Of a DNA stretch of 64,000 nt, positions 56,025 through 64,000 are shown piece by piece. The notes beneath the pieces are model-generated. The model ran no database searches. It was not told the origin of the DNA and saw only the letters and a program-made list of their open reading frames with translations. The DNA comes from Desmonostoc muscorum LEGE 12446 (lineage in GTDB: Bacteria > Cyanobacteriota > Cyanobacteriia > Cyanobacteriales > Nostocaceae), in NCBI RefSeq assembly GCF_015207005.2, contig NZ_JADEXS020000001.1, positions 4,774,001-4,838,000 on the forward strand, read 5' to 3'. Position numbers and translations under genes: made by a program. Positions within the stretch are counted from its first letter, which is position 1. Every line of letters starts with the position of its first letter.

Positions 56025-56469
56025 AATTTAATTTTTTGTAATTATTAAAATAGTTATATTTTCAATAATAAGCATAAATTTAACTGACTCAATCAGTTAA
56101 TTCCCTTAATATGGAAACTTCAATAAATTAGTGAATTTAATAATAAATACATAAAGTTAATACAGTCAAGAAATTAAAATAATTTTTCTCTAAAAAAATA
56201 TAATTTCAAATAATAAAACATCATAATTTTAAAATATTAAGTAAAAACACAAAAAGTAAACTTTTAATTCTGACAACTGCTGACGATTAAAGTTGCAGCT
56301 ACACAAACTCAGTTGAAGTCTAAGCTCTGGGTGGAGGAAACCTGCCAATAGACTGTTCTCTGTGCGGACTAAAAGCCTAGCTACAGTATATTTACTTGAT
56401 AATACTTCGTTAAATCCGCAAGAAAAAATTATTTTTCTTAAAATAGAGAAAGATTACTTAATTTTGGTT
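56025..56469. other. AT-rich gene-free stretch before uvrC
   Basis: Very AT-rich DNA. An in-frame GTG at 56362 would extend UvrC by 36 residues that show no resemblance to the family, so I treat this as untranslated leader. No clear promoter motif is visible. Confidence 0.5.
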
Positions 56470-58347
56470 GTGACAATATCGACTCAAATACTACCACTGG
56501 TTAAAGAGCCAGAACGACTGGAAAACCGGCTAGCGGAAATTCCACCGGAACCGGGAGTTTATTTCATGCGGGACAAGAGCGATCGCATTATATATATAGG
56601 TAAATCACGTAAGTTGCGATCGCGTGTGCGTTCCTATTTCCGGGACGGGTACAACAAAAGTGAACGCATCGCCACAATGGTAAAATTAGTGACGGAAATT
56701 GAATTCATCGTCACTGATACTGAAGCGGAAGCCTTGGCGCTGGAGGCTAACTTAATCAAGCAGCACCAGCCATATTTTAACGTACTGCTCAAGGATGATA
56801 AAAAATACCCATATCTCTGCATCACATGGTCGGAAAATTATCCACGGATTTTTATCACCCGAAAACGCCAATTAGGCAAAGAAAAGGATAAATTTTATGG
56901 CCCCTATACTGATGCTGGGTTATTGCGAGAAATTTTACGTTTGTGTAAGCGCATCTTTCCACAGCGACAACGACCTCAACCGCTTTTCAAAGACCGTCCT
57001 TGTCTGAATTATGATTTAGGGCGTTGTCCAGGTGTGTGCCAACAGCTAATTTCACCAGAAGAATATCGCAAAATTGTGCAAAAAATAGCGATGGTCTTCC
57101 AAGGTCGGACTCAAGAACTAATTGATATTTTGACCCAACAGATGAACGCTGCTGCTGAGGACTTGAATTTTGAGTCAGCCGCGCGAATTCGCGATCAAAT
57201 TTCTGGGTTAAAGTCGCTGACAGCCGACCAAAAAGTATCCTTACCAGATGATACAGTTTCACGGGATGCCATCGCCCTGGCAGCCGACGCCCAACACGCC
57301 TGCATTCAACTATTTCAGATTCGCGCTGGACAATTGGTGGGACGCTTGGCGTTTGTGGCGGATGCTCACGCAGAACCAGGAGCGATTTTACAACGAGCTT
57401 TAGAAGAACATTACCAAACTGCTGACTCTGTGGAAATACCGATAGAAATTTTGGTGCAGCATGAATTACCGGATGCAGAAATATTGGCAGATGTCTTAAC
57501 TGAACGTAAAGGTAGAAAAGTGACGATTTTGACTCCTTTGCGGCAAACCAAGGCAGAATTAATCGAGATGGTAGAGCGAAATGCCCAGTATGAATTGCAA
57601 AGAATGCAAAAATTAGGCGATCGCAATCACCAAGCAATGCAAGATTTAGCAGCTATTCTGGATTTACCAGATGTACCTCACCGCATCGAAGGTTATGACA
57701 TTTCCCACATTCAAGGCTCAAATGCTGTAGCTTCCCAAGTCGTGTTCATCGACGGGTTACCCGCTAAGCAGCACTATCGCCACTACAAAATTAAAAATCC
57801 CACAGTCACAGCCGGACATTCAGATGATTTTGCAAGTCTTGCGGAAGTTATCCAGCGTCGGTTTCGCAAGTATGCCGAAGATCAACAATTAACACGTTTG
57901 GGTAATCCTGATTGGCCTGATTTAATTATGATTGATGGCGGTAAAGGTCAATTATCTTCAGTTGTTGCTGTTTTGCAAGAAATGAATTTGTTAGAAGACT
58001 TGCGAGTTGTGAGTTTAGCGAAACAGCGAGAAGAGATTTTTTTACCGGGAGAATCTCAACCATTAACTACTGACGCAGAACAGCCAGGGGTACAGTTATT
58101 GCGGCGACTGCGAGATGAAGCGCATCGGTTTGCAGTGACTTTCCATCGTCAGCAACGCAGTGATAAATTAAAGCGATCGCGTTTAGATGAAATTCCTGGT
58201 TTAGGACATCATCGACAAAAGCAACTACTAGGGCATTTTCGCTCAGTTGATTATATTCGACAAGCAACAACCGCCCAACTCGCTGAGGTTCCTGGAATCG
58301 GACCGCGTTTGGCTCAAGAAATTTACGATTATTTTCATCCGTCTTGA
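56470..58347 (+). CDS. uvrC: Excinuclease ABC subunit C
   Basis: This 625-residue protein makes both incisions in UvrABC nucleotide excision repair. The N-terminal GIY-YIG nuclease domain is seen in PGVYFMRD...[18 protein letters not shown] domain ([20 protein letters not shown]) is followed by the RNase H-like domain ([34 protein letters not shown]) and a helix-hairpin-helix end ([29 protein letters not shown]). GTG 56470 gives the family's usual N-terminus and length. Confidence 0.93.
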   Translation: MTISTQILPLVKEPERLENRLAEIPPEPGVYFMRDKSDRIIYIGKSRKLRSRVRSYFRDGYNKSERIATMVKLVTEIEFIVTDTEAEALALEANLIKQHQPYFNVLLKDDKKYPYLCITWSENYPRIFITRKRQLGKEKDKFYGPYTDAGLLREILRLCKRIFPQRQRPQPLFKDRPCLNYDLGRCPGVCQQLISPEEYRKIVQKIAMVFQGRTQELIDILTQQMNAAAEDLNFESAARIRDQISGLKSLTADQKVSLPDDTVSRDAIALAADAQHACIQLFQIRAGQLVGRLAFVADAHAEPGAILQRALEEHYQTADSVEIPIEILVQHELPDAEILADVLTERKGRKVTILTPLRQTKAELIEMVERNAQYELQRMQKLGDRNHQAMQDLAAILDLPDVPHRIEGYDISHIQGSNAVASQVVFIDGLPAKQHYRHYKIKNPTVTAGHSDDFASLAEVIQRRFRKYAEDQQLTRLGNPDWPDLIMIDGGKGQLSSVVAVLQEMNLLEDLRVVSLAKQREEIFLPGESQPLTTDAEQPGVQLLRRLRDEAHRFAVTFHRQQRSDKLKRSRLDEIPGLGHHRQKQLLGHFRSVDYIRQATTAQLAEVPGIGPRLAQEIYDYFHPS

Positions 58348-59110
58348 TATGAGTCAAACAATTTTGGATTTTAAATTTTTGATTTTAGAGTAACCCCATA
58401 CCTTTTTGTTATGGTTGCCATTATTACTCTCCAATATTTTTGAGTTGTTTAATAGAGGAAATTCTCACTGGGGATGTCCACAATTTTGTAAAGTATTTTC
58501 AATGAAATTATTAAGTTAAATAGCATCTAAAAAGCAATACGGTTCAGTTAAGGATTTTTGATATCAGCCGGAAATTTCAGAACACCATCAGTAGTGAGGG
58601 CTTGCTCAAAGCGATCGCACTGGTGACGAAATTGCTAACAACGATGGCGAACTGGTGGAGGTTGGGGATGCTAAAGCGATCGCTCTCCATGAATTGAAAC
58701 TGAGTAATAAATCTTATCGGTAAATATTAACTAAATCTTAAGACAGAGATTTTGTAACCAAAGATACAGTAATTTCTGAGTTTTAATTTTTGAATACAAG
58801 AACGGCTTTTTTTGTATTCGTCTAAAATGACTATAAATAAGGCTCTCTCAACGCATTAACCGTAGGGATCACTAAATCTCTAAGCAAAATTTATTAAAAA
58901 ATTAATTTATGTATCTAAAGTAGGAGGGTAAAATCACGTAAATTTGAGGATAATAGATTAAAGATATCCAAAATTTTTCAAACCTGAAATTTTGTTTAAA
59001 ATAATCAGCCAATTTCACGGCAGTTTGTTAAGTTGGGTCGAACCAGAATTTTTCCTGGTTTAACTAGCAGTTTTACCAAATAAAAAATAATTAGAACCAG
59101 GGGTTTTAAA
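58348..59110. other. Gene-free stretch with a solitary repeat end
   Basis: CAATACGGTTCAGTTAAG at 58535-58552 is a single end of the composite element found at 54686-55113. Around 58610-58722 a short frame (GDEIANNDGELVEVGDAKAI) looks like a decayed gene tail, but it is too short to assign. The rest is AT-rich. Confidence 0.5.
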
Positions 59111-59290
59111 ATGCAGACAGTACAAAAAATTTACTGCCCAAATTGTGGTAGCCAAGCTGAGCGTTATTATATTACTGATAGTCAATTAACTCGGACACAA
59201 TGCCCAAGTTGTGATTACTTGATGATTTGTTGCACTCGCACTGGCAAAGTCATTGAGGCTTATGCCCCAGGAATTCTTGCAAGAAGATAA
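59111..59290 (+). CDS. Small zinc-ribbon protein, 59 aa
   Basis: The protein reads MQTVQKIYCPNCGSQAERYY and later CPSCDYLMICCTRTGKVIEA. Two CxxC knuckles (C9-C12 and C31-C34) form a zinc ribbon. I recall this small protein as conserved in cyanobacteria, often mislabelled as a PriA fragment because of its zinc ribbon. Its role is unknown; nucleic-acid binding is possible. It is convergent with the phosphoribosyltransferase gene. Confidence 0.85.
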   Translation: MQTVQKIYCPNCGSQAERYYITDSQLTRTQCPSCDYLMICCTRTGKVIEAYAPGILARR

Positions 59291-59299
59291 AAATAAAAA

Positions 59300-59998
59300 T
59301 TAGTCGCAGGAATCAGTGTTGCCGATTGTTTTTTGTTCCTGGAGATATGTGAGAGCTTCTAAGGTGTCTACTTGGGGGAATTGTGCGTAAAAATTACTCA
59401 CACTCCAAAAAGGTTCCGGTGTCTTCAAGACAACAATGCGATCGCCCCATTGATTCAACCAGGGCAGCAATTTTTGTGGTGCTACTGGAGTACATAGCCA
59501 AATTGCTGCCGGGGAAAGGGCTTTGATGGCATTAGCAGCAACCGCCATAGTCATACCTGTGGCAATGCCATCATCAACTAAGATCGCCGTAGCATTCTCT
59601 ACATTCACCTGGGGACAAGCAGAAATTAATTGCTCTTCTAAAGACTTAGCTTGCCCAATAGCTTTATTTAAAGCCCCTTCTCGCCACCGCGCATCATGTT
59701 TGGGGCGAAATAGCTTTTGCTCAGTCCAAAGAACATTTCCAGAACTAGTAACTGCACCAATGGCTAACTCTGGGTTTTCTGGATGGCTAATTTTTTTCGC
59801 TACAACTATCGTTAACGGACAACCCAAAAGACGTGCTATTGGTGCTGCCACTGGTATACCACCTCTTGGCAAAGCATAAACAATTGGTACAGGCTTAACC
59901 CCAGAATCAATGGTTTGCTGAATCAAAAGATCGTAAATTACTTGCGCCAACTCCTCACCCGCATGGATGCGATCGGCAAAAAGTGGGGTATATGACAT
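59300..59998 (-). CDS. Phosphoribosyltransferase-family protein
   Basis: This 232-residue protein has the type I PRPP-binding motif (AILVDDGIATGMTM) and an N-terminal PRTase part (VPIVYALPRGGIPVAAPIARLLGCPLTIVVAKKI). It resembles the stand-alone predicted phosphoribosyltransferases found in many bacteria, with unknown substrate. ATG 59998 (MSYTPLFADR) is preferred over the start 15 bp upstream. Confidence 0.85.
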   Translation of the reverse strand: MSYTPLFADRIHAGEELAQVIYDLLIQQTIDSGVKPVPIVYALPRGGIPVAAPIARLLGCPLTIVVAKKISHPENPELAIGAVTSSGNVLWTEQKLFRPKHDARWREGALNKAIGQAKSLEEQLISACPQVNVENATAILVDDGIATGMTMAVAANAIKALSPAAIWLCTPVAPQKLLPWLNQWGDRIVVLKTPEPFWSVSNFYAQFPQVDTLEALTYLQEQKTIGNTDSCD

Positions 59999-60199
59999 GG
60001 CTTCCCCCAGCATCTCAGGACGGCACTGCTTTTATCATGACTGAATTTTGTCTCAAATTAACTGATAAAATAAGATTTGTATAAATAATAAGTATTCAGT
60101 AAAACTCTATTTCTGAAGTCTATTTCTGATCGGTGCCTAATCAAAGACGTACTTGAATCAGATAAGACTGCTGGTGCTGATACCAAAATTGTAATTTTC

Positions 60200-61954
60200 A
60201 TGAGCAGCGAAAACCAACTCAGCCTCTTTGACGACTCAAACTTTAACCAACAAGAACTTATTCCCACAGACGCTAAAATTCCTATCCCTCCAGGAACCTA
60301 TTCGACTATGACCGAGTTGGTGCAGCATTGCGATCGCTGTCACCGATGTGTACTGGGAAACACTCGTACCCACGCCGTCGTTGGACGCGGTAACCTCAAA
60401 GCCCCAATAATGGTTGTGGGAGAAGCGCCTGGTCAAAATGAAGACGAAACGGGTTTACCATTTGTCGGCAAATCAGGACAATTGCTAGAGAAAATTCTGG
60501 CATCAGTGAATTTGAGTACTGAGCAAGATGTATACATTGCCAATATCAATAAATGTCTCGGTGGTTATACGAGAATCATCACAGAAGAAGGTTCTAAACG
60601 ACTTAACTGGATTGTCAAAAATCAGTGGTCAGGTAAAGTGTTGAGTGTTGATTCTAATGGCAGCTTGGTTTGGAAACAAGTAACTGGTTGGTATCGGTCT
60701 GGGCTTGCAGGAAGGCAGCTTTACAAAGTCTTTTTTCCAGATGGTAAATGTAACAACAAAGGTGAAGTTGGCTATATTGCAACAGCAGATCATCAAGTAC
60801 TTACCCGTAGAGGCTGGATTACCGTTGAAGAATTACAAGACGATGACTTAGTTGCAACTGGTACACCTGCTCCTGGAAGCAGAGGGTTGCAAGTATTACT
60901 AGGGTCTTTACTAGGTGATGCTTGTATTAGTTCCAGTGGTCAGTTTTTGGAAAATCATAGTATTCAACAAGCAGCTTATTTAAAACTCAAAGCAAGAGTA
61001 TTAAATGGTTTTCGACCACAGGTAAAAGAATATCTAGCCAAGTCACAAAATGGCACAACTTATCAATCTCTGAGCATGGGACTGGCAAAAACCTATTATT
61101 TGCAAGACCTACGCGAGGAATGGTATCCCAATAATAAAAAAGATTTTCCTATAACAGCACTAGAAAAACTAGACAACTTTGGGTTAGCTATTTGGTACAT
61201 GGATGATGGTTATTGGCGAAGAAAGACCAAAGATGGGCAAATAAGAAAAAGTATTGATGTTGAAATTGCTTTAGGAAACATCACACCAGAAACGGCTCAA
61301 AAAGTTGTTAAATATTTTGAGACTCAAGGTTACAGAACATACGCAGTTTTTAAGTCTACTTGGAGACTATTTTTTAGATATGGTGAAGGCATTCGCTTTT
61401 TAGAAAATATTGCTGAATACATTCCTGCCTCTATGCGATATAAATTGCCAGAGGAACTGCATAGCATTCCCTTTAACATAGAAGTTTATCAAGAAGAAGC
61501 AGTTGTCACCTACTGGAAACCAGTTATTAAAAAACTATTACCACCAAAGCCAGATTTTGACGTAGTTTACTGTATTGATGTTGAAGACACAGCCAATTTT
61601 GTGACACCCGCAGGTGTTGTACATAATTGCCGCCCACCAGAGAATCGTGTACCTACTACACAAGAAGTGACGGCTTGCAAACCCTACTTACTAGAACAAA
61701 TTCGCCTAGTTGACCCGAAAATCATTCTGTTAACGGGTGCAACTGCCCTCAAAAGTTTGACTGGCGATAAGCGGGCGATTTCTAAAATTCGCGGACAGTG
61801 GCTAGAGTGGGAAGGACGTTTGTGTATGCCAATTTTTCATCCTTCCTATTTGTTGCGTAACCCTTCTAAAGAAAGAGGTGCGCCTAAATGGTTGATGTGG
61901 CAGGATATCCAAGCAGTGCGTGCCAAGTTAGACGAAATCAGAAAAAACACCTGA
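60200..61954 (+). CDS. Family-4 uracil-DNA glycosylase interrupted by an intein
   Basis: The 584-residue precursor consists of an N-extein (1-118), an intein (119-476) and a C-extein (477-584). The joined exteins form a 226-residue family-4 uracil-DNA glycosylase: Cys motif CDRCHRC (C44, C47), PIMVVGEAPGQNEDETGLPFVGKSG, then CRPPENRVPTTQEVTACKPY and PIFHPSYLLRNP. This enzyme removes uracil from DNA and carries a [4Fe-4S] cluster held by four cysteines. The intein splits NK from CRPP, so the +1 cysteine is itself a predicted cluster ligand. The protein should be inactive until spliced. Confidence 0.93.
   Translation: MSSENQLSLFDDSNFNQQELIPTDAKIPIPPGTYSTMTELVQHCDRCHRCVLGNTRTHAVVGRGNLKAPIMVVGEAPGQNEDETGLPFVGKSGQLLEKILASVNLSTEQDVYIANINKCLGGYTRIITEEGSKRLNWIVKNQWSGKVLSVDSNGSLVWKQVTGWYRSGLAGRQLYKVFFPDGKCNNKGEVGYIATADHQVLTRRGWITVEELQDDDLVATGTPAPGSRGLQVLLGSLLGDACISSSGQFLENHSIQQAAYLKLKARVLNGFRPQVKEYLAKSQNGTTYQSLSMGLAKTYYLQDLREEWYPNNKKDFPITALEKLDNFGLAIWYMDDGYWRRKTKDGQIRKSIDVEIALGNITPETAQKVVKYFETQGYRTYAVFKSTWRLFFRYGEGIRFLENIAEYIPASMRYKLPEELHSIPFNIEVYQEEAVVTYWKPVIKKLLPPKPDFDVVYCIDVEDTANFVTPAGVVHNCRPPENRVPTTQEVTACKPYLLEQIRLVDPKIILLTGATALKSLTGDKRAISKIRGQWLEWEGRLCMPIFHPSYLLRNPSKERGAPKWLMWQDIQAVRAKLDEIRKNT
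60554..61627 (+). mobile_element. Intein with LAGLIDADG homing endonuclease, 358 aa
   Basis: The first residue Cys (CLGGYTRIITEEG, block A), block B (ATADHQVLTRRGW, with T-A-D-H), block F/G (VYCIDVEDTANFVTPAGVVHN) and Cys at +1 are all present. The His-Asn end needed for cleavage is intact. Between the splicing blocks lie two LAGLIDADG-like motifs, LLGSLLGDACIS and AIWYMDDGYW, with both acidic residues. The element appears competent for splicing and homing; activity is inferred from motifs. Confidence 0.93.
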
Positions 61955-62224
61955 TGGAACTGGATTTATACCAGACTTTTTTCAGGAGGGAATCCTGTTC
62001 TTGCCTTGTCCAGTCAGGTAAGGCAAATAAATTACAAAGTTGCTGAAAATTTATAGATTCATTCTAAGTTAAAGATTATACATTTTTTGCGTATATTTTG
62101 CGTGACAATTAAATAGTACCTTTCAAGCTTCATGAAATCCGGAAAAATGGTTGACACGACTGAAGTTATACTCGGATTTTCGTCAGCCTATTAATCTTGA
62201 GAAGATTAGCACAGGAGAGGAACT

Positions 62225-62602
62225 ATGTGGAGCTTGATCGTATTTTTACTGATTGTCCTGGGCTTTATAGCTCTCATCAAAGGTGCTGCTTCACCCACTA
62301 AAAAGAGTTCCCATAAAAGCAGTAGAGGCTACTTTAGTAACTCTTCTAGTAATAGCACCAGTAGTTCATCTGTTGGTGATGCTCAGATATATAACCCTAG
62401 TAGTGACTATAACTTTAACAGCAGTAACTACAACTCCAATAGTAGCTATGATTCCGGCAGTAGTAGCTATGATTCCGGCAGTAGTAGCTATGATTCTGGC
62501 AGTAGTAGCTGTGATTCCGGCAGTAGTAGCTGTGATTCTGGCAGTAGTAGCTGTGATTCCGGCAGTAGTAGCTGTGATTCCGGCAGTAGTAGCTGTGACT
62601 AA
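62225..62602 (+). CDS. Membrane-anchored Ser-rich tandem-repeat protein
   Basis: This 125-residue protein has an N-terminal helix (MWSLIVFLLIVLGFIALI), then a Ser/Asn-rich region and seven 7-residue repeats (Y/C)DSGSSS starting at residue 75 and ending in CD. Tyr fills the first three units and Cys the last four and the partial end. A strong AGGAGAGG site precedes the ATG. I do not recognise the family. The stretch from 61955 to 62224 shows only AT-rich leader DNA. Confidence 0.7.
   Translation: MWSLIVFLLIVLGFIALIKGAASPTKKSSHKSSRGYFSNSSSNSTSSSSVGDAQIYNPSSDYNFNSSNYNSNSSYDSGSSSYDSGSSSYDSGSSSCDSGSSSCDSGSSSCDSGSSSCDSGSSSCD
62447..62602 (+). repeat. Seven tandem 21-bp units at the 3' end of the Ser-rich gene
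   Basis: Units of the form TATGATTCCGGCAGTAGTAGC or TGTGATTCCGGCAGTAGTAGC run from 62447 to 62593, differing only by TAT/TGT and TCC/TCT, with a partial unit and stop after. The near identity suggests recent slippage expansion. Confidence 0.95.
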
Positions 62603-62619
62603 ACTGAAAATTGGTAGAA

Positions 62620-63270
62620 TTAAACCCCAGGCTTCATTGTCCGGTTACGCACACTTCCCGCTTGACAATCGCGTAACCAAGCTTTGACTCCTTGAGCGAT
62701 CGCACCATTACTACTATCACGTGGCGGGGATAGTGCTTGCTTTTCTGAATAGGAACCAGTTTGAGTAAACATCATCACTACACGCCAACCACTTTTAGTT
62801 TTAGTCAACAATAGCCAGTGAAATTCTTGTAATTCTACCGCTTTCTTACTTATATACTGGCGTTCTAAGGTAGTAAAAAATACTTGCTCAACTCCTGATG
62901 CAGAACTTTCAGGGGCGTCTTTACTATATTCTTCAAGGTTAAGGGGTAGGGGAGTAAACTCAGGTCTTCCTGCTACCAACATATAACTATATAAGTCACT
63001 GCTGCGGCTGCGACGGCGGGCGCGTTGACTAGCGCGGTTGGTGTAACTAGGTAAATCTTGCAATAACTGTGTAGTCAATATTTCTAAATCTTGCTCAGAA
63101 CACGAAGATTTTACCCCAATGTTGATGTTTCCCCTCTGTGCTAGCAAAGAGGGGTTAGGGGTGAAATTCTCCGCGAATGCTGAGTTATTGAAGATGTTTG
63201 GTGTTACAAACCAGAAACCACAAACTAGGAGCCACAAGCCATAAATTTGATTTCTGATTTCTACCTTCAT
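62620..63270 (-). CDS. Exported protein of unknown function
   Basis: This 216-residue protein has a signal peptide ([22 protein letters not shown]). The mature part ([77 protein letters not shown]) has two cysteines that may pair (SSCSEQ and LRDCQAG). I believe it is conserved in cyanobacteria with unknown function. Its ATG overlaps the pyrF stop by 4 bp, so the two are co-transcribed and probably translationally coupled. Confidence 0.8.
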   Translation of the reverse strand: MKVEIRNQIYGLWLLVCGFWFVTPNIFNNSAFAENFTPNPSLLAQRGNINIGVKSSCSEQDLEILTTQLLQDLPSYTNRASQRARRRSRSSDLYSYMLVAGRPEFTPLPLNLEEYSKDAPESSASGVEQVFFTTLERQYISKKAVELQEFHWLLLTKTKSGWRVVMMFTQTGSYSEKQALSPPRDSSNGAIAQGVKAWLRDCQAGSVRNRTMKPGV

Positions 63271-63998
63271 GCGATCGCACTCAATTCCTCACAAATTCTC
63301 TTCCAAGCTAACTCAGGGTCAGCAGCAGTAGTGATGGGACGCCCAATCACTAGATAATCTGCCCCAGCACTGATAGCTTGGAAAGGAGTGAGCGATCGCT
63401 TTTGATCGCCAATATCAGCCCAAGTCGGTCTCACACCCGGACAAACTAGCAAAAAGTTATCTCCACAAGTTTGCCGTAGTTGTGCTACTTCTTGGGGCGA
63501 ACACACTACTCCATCCAACCCCGACTCTTGCGCCATCAGTGCCATTTCTAGAGCGTATTCTGGCAATTCTAAGGGAATTTTCAAGTCAAATGCCAACTGC
63601 CTCGAAGAAATGCTTGTTAGCAAAGTAATCGCTATTAATTTAGGTGGTTTTACACCCACTTGGCCAGCCCCTTGATGTGCCGCCTCAGTTGCAGCTTTGA
63701 GAGCTTCTCTACCACATGTGGCATGAATTGTCAATAAATCCACCCCATACCGAGCTGCACTACGGCAAGCACCAGCAACAGTGTTGGGGATGTCGTCAAA
63801 CTTTAAATCGAGAAAAATGCGCTTTTGCTTAGACTTGAGTATTTCCAGAATTTTCGGTCCAGTGCTGGTAAACAACTCCAAGCCTACTTTGAAGAAAGTA
63901 ACATCCTCAAGTCGATCCACAAGGGCGATCGCACTTTCTTTGTCTGGCACATCCAAAGCCACGATCACACGTTGTTTTGCCGATTCCCCACTCCCCAT
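63267..63998 (-). CDS. pyrF: Orotidine 5'-phosphate decarboxylase
   Basis: This 243-residue enzyme converts OMP to UMP in pyrimidine synthesis. VIVALDVPD and the catalytic Lys/Asp array [12 protein letters not shown] are present, as are [20 protein letters not shown] and the phosphate-binding end [10 protein letters not shown]. The start at 63998 lies two bases from the window edge and its first codons (MGSGES) resemble GGGGAGTGGGG repeat DNA, so the true start may differ or lie outside. Confidence 0.94.
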   Translation of the reverse strand: MGSGESAKQRVIVALDVPDKESAIALVDRLEDVTFFKVGLELFTSTGPKILEILKSKQKRIFLDLKFDDIPNTVAGACRSAARYGVDLLTIHATCGREALKAATEAAHQGAGQVGVKPPKLIAITLLTSISSRQLAFDLKIPLELPEYALEMALMAQESGLDGVVCSPQEVAQLRQTCGDNFLLVCPGVRPTWADIGDQKRSLTPFQAISAGADYLVIGRPITTAADPELAWKRICEELSAIA

Positions 63999-64000
63999 TC

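Noticed and set aside
56362..56469. 36-residue N-terminal extension of UvrC
   Set aside because: It is AT-rich with no family similarity; the GTG at 56470 gives the usual UvrC start.
58600..58722. Possible gene remnant (GDEIANNDGELVEVGDAKAI)
   Set aside because: The frame is only about 40 codons between stops, has no clear start and matches no family I recognise.
62283..62687. 134-codon plus-strand frame overlapping the Ser-rich gene
   Set aside because: It is an alternate-frame reading of the 21-bp repeats (AVVAMIPAVV-type) without its own ribosome binding site.

Overview
The window comes from a cyanobacterium, most likely a filamentous Nostocales species of the Nostoc, Calothrix or Tolypothrix type. 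The evidence is the frequent HIP1 octamer GCGATCGC, a phycocyanobilin:ferredoxin oxidoreductase gene (pcyA), a PsbP-family gene, a devBCA-type exporter operon, several cyanobacterial families of unknown function, heptamer repeats of the ATTCAGA type, and many short terminal-inverted-repeat elements. No rRNA, tRNA or CRISPR array was recognised.

Layout. Positions 1-7060 hold two paralogous secreted RTX enzymes: a phytase-like protein cut by the left window edge, and a protein with a glycerophosphodiesterase domain nested in a phytase-like domain. Positions 7.4-11.5 kb hold a compact microviridin (graspetide) cluster: a 48-residue precursor gene, a second precursor copy broken by one stop codon, one ATP-grasp ligase and an ABC exporter. 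Positions 12.3-18 kb hold two large adhesin-like proteins sharing a DUF4114 C-terminal module, one with RTX and Calx-beta repeats and one with a seven-fold near-identical propeller repeat. Positions 19.7-25.4 kb hold a type I secretion ABC transporter and its HlyD partner. An IS5-family element sits in the fourth codon of the transporter gene and supplies a replacement start codon. I infer that this system may secrete the nearby RTX and DUF4114 proteins; no TolC-type outer membrane partner is in the window.

From 25.5 kb onward the content is mostly chromosomal housekeeping: an unusual metal-binding lipoprotein under a Zur-like box, small envelope proteins, a TPM protein, cobH, a beta-helix protein, dapB, a tnpB relic, psbP-like, maf, pcyA, devBCA, a HAD phosphatase, a Uma2 protein, two paralogous Ser/Thr kinases, ribD, thioredoxin, an aminotransferase with an intergenic repeat inserted in frame, a PEP-CTERM protein, a response regulator, uvrC, a phosphoribosyltransferase, a family-4 uracil-DNA glycosylase interrupted by a LAGLIDADG intein, a Ser-rich tandem-repeat protein, and pyrF at the right edge.

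The most notable items are the intein placed at an iron-sulfur ligand cysteine of the DNA glycosylase, the minimal microviridin locus with its nonsense-mutated twin precursor, the IS-donated start codon, and several nested mobile elements whose target duplications can be read directly, two of them with a related uninterrupted copy elsewhere in the window.
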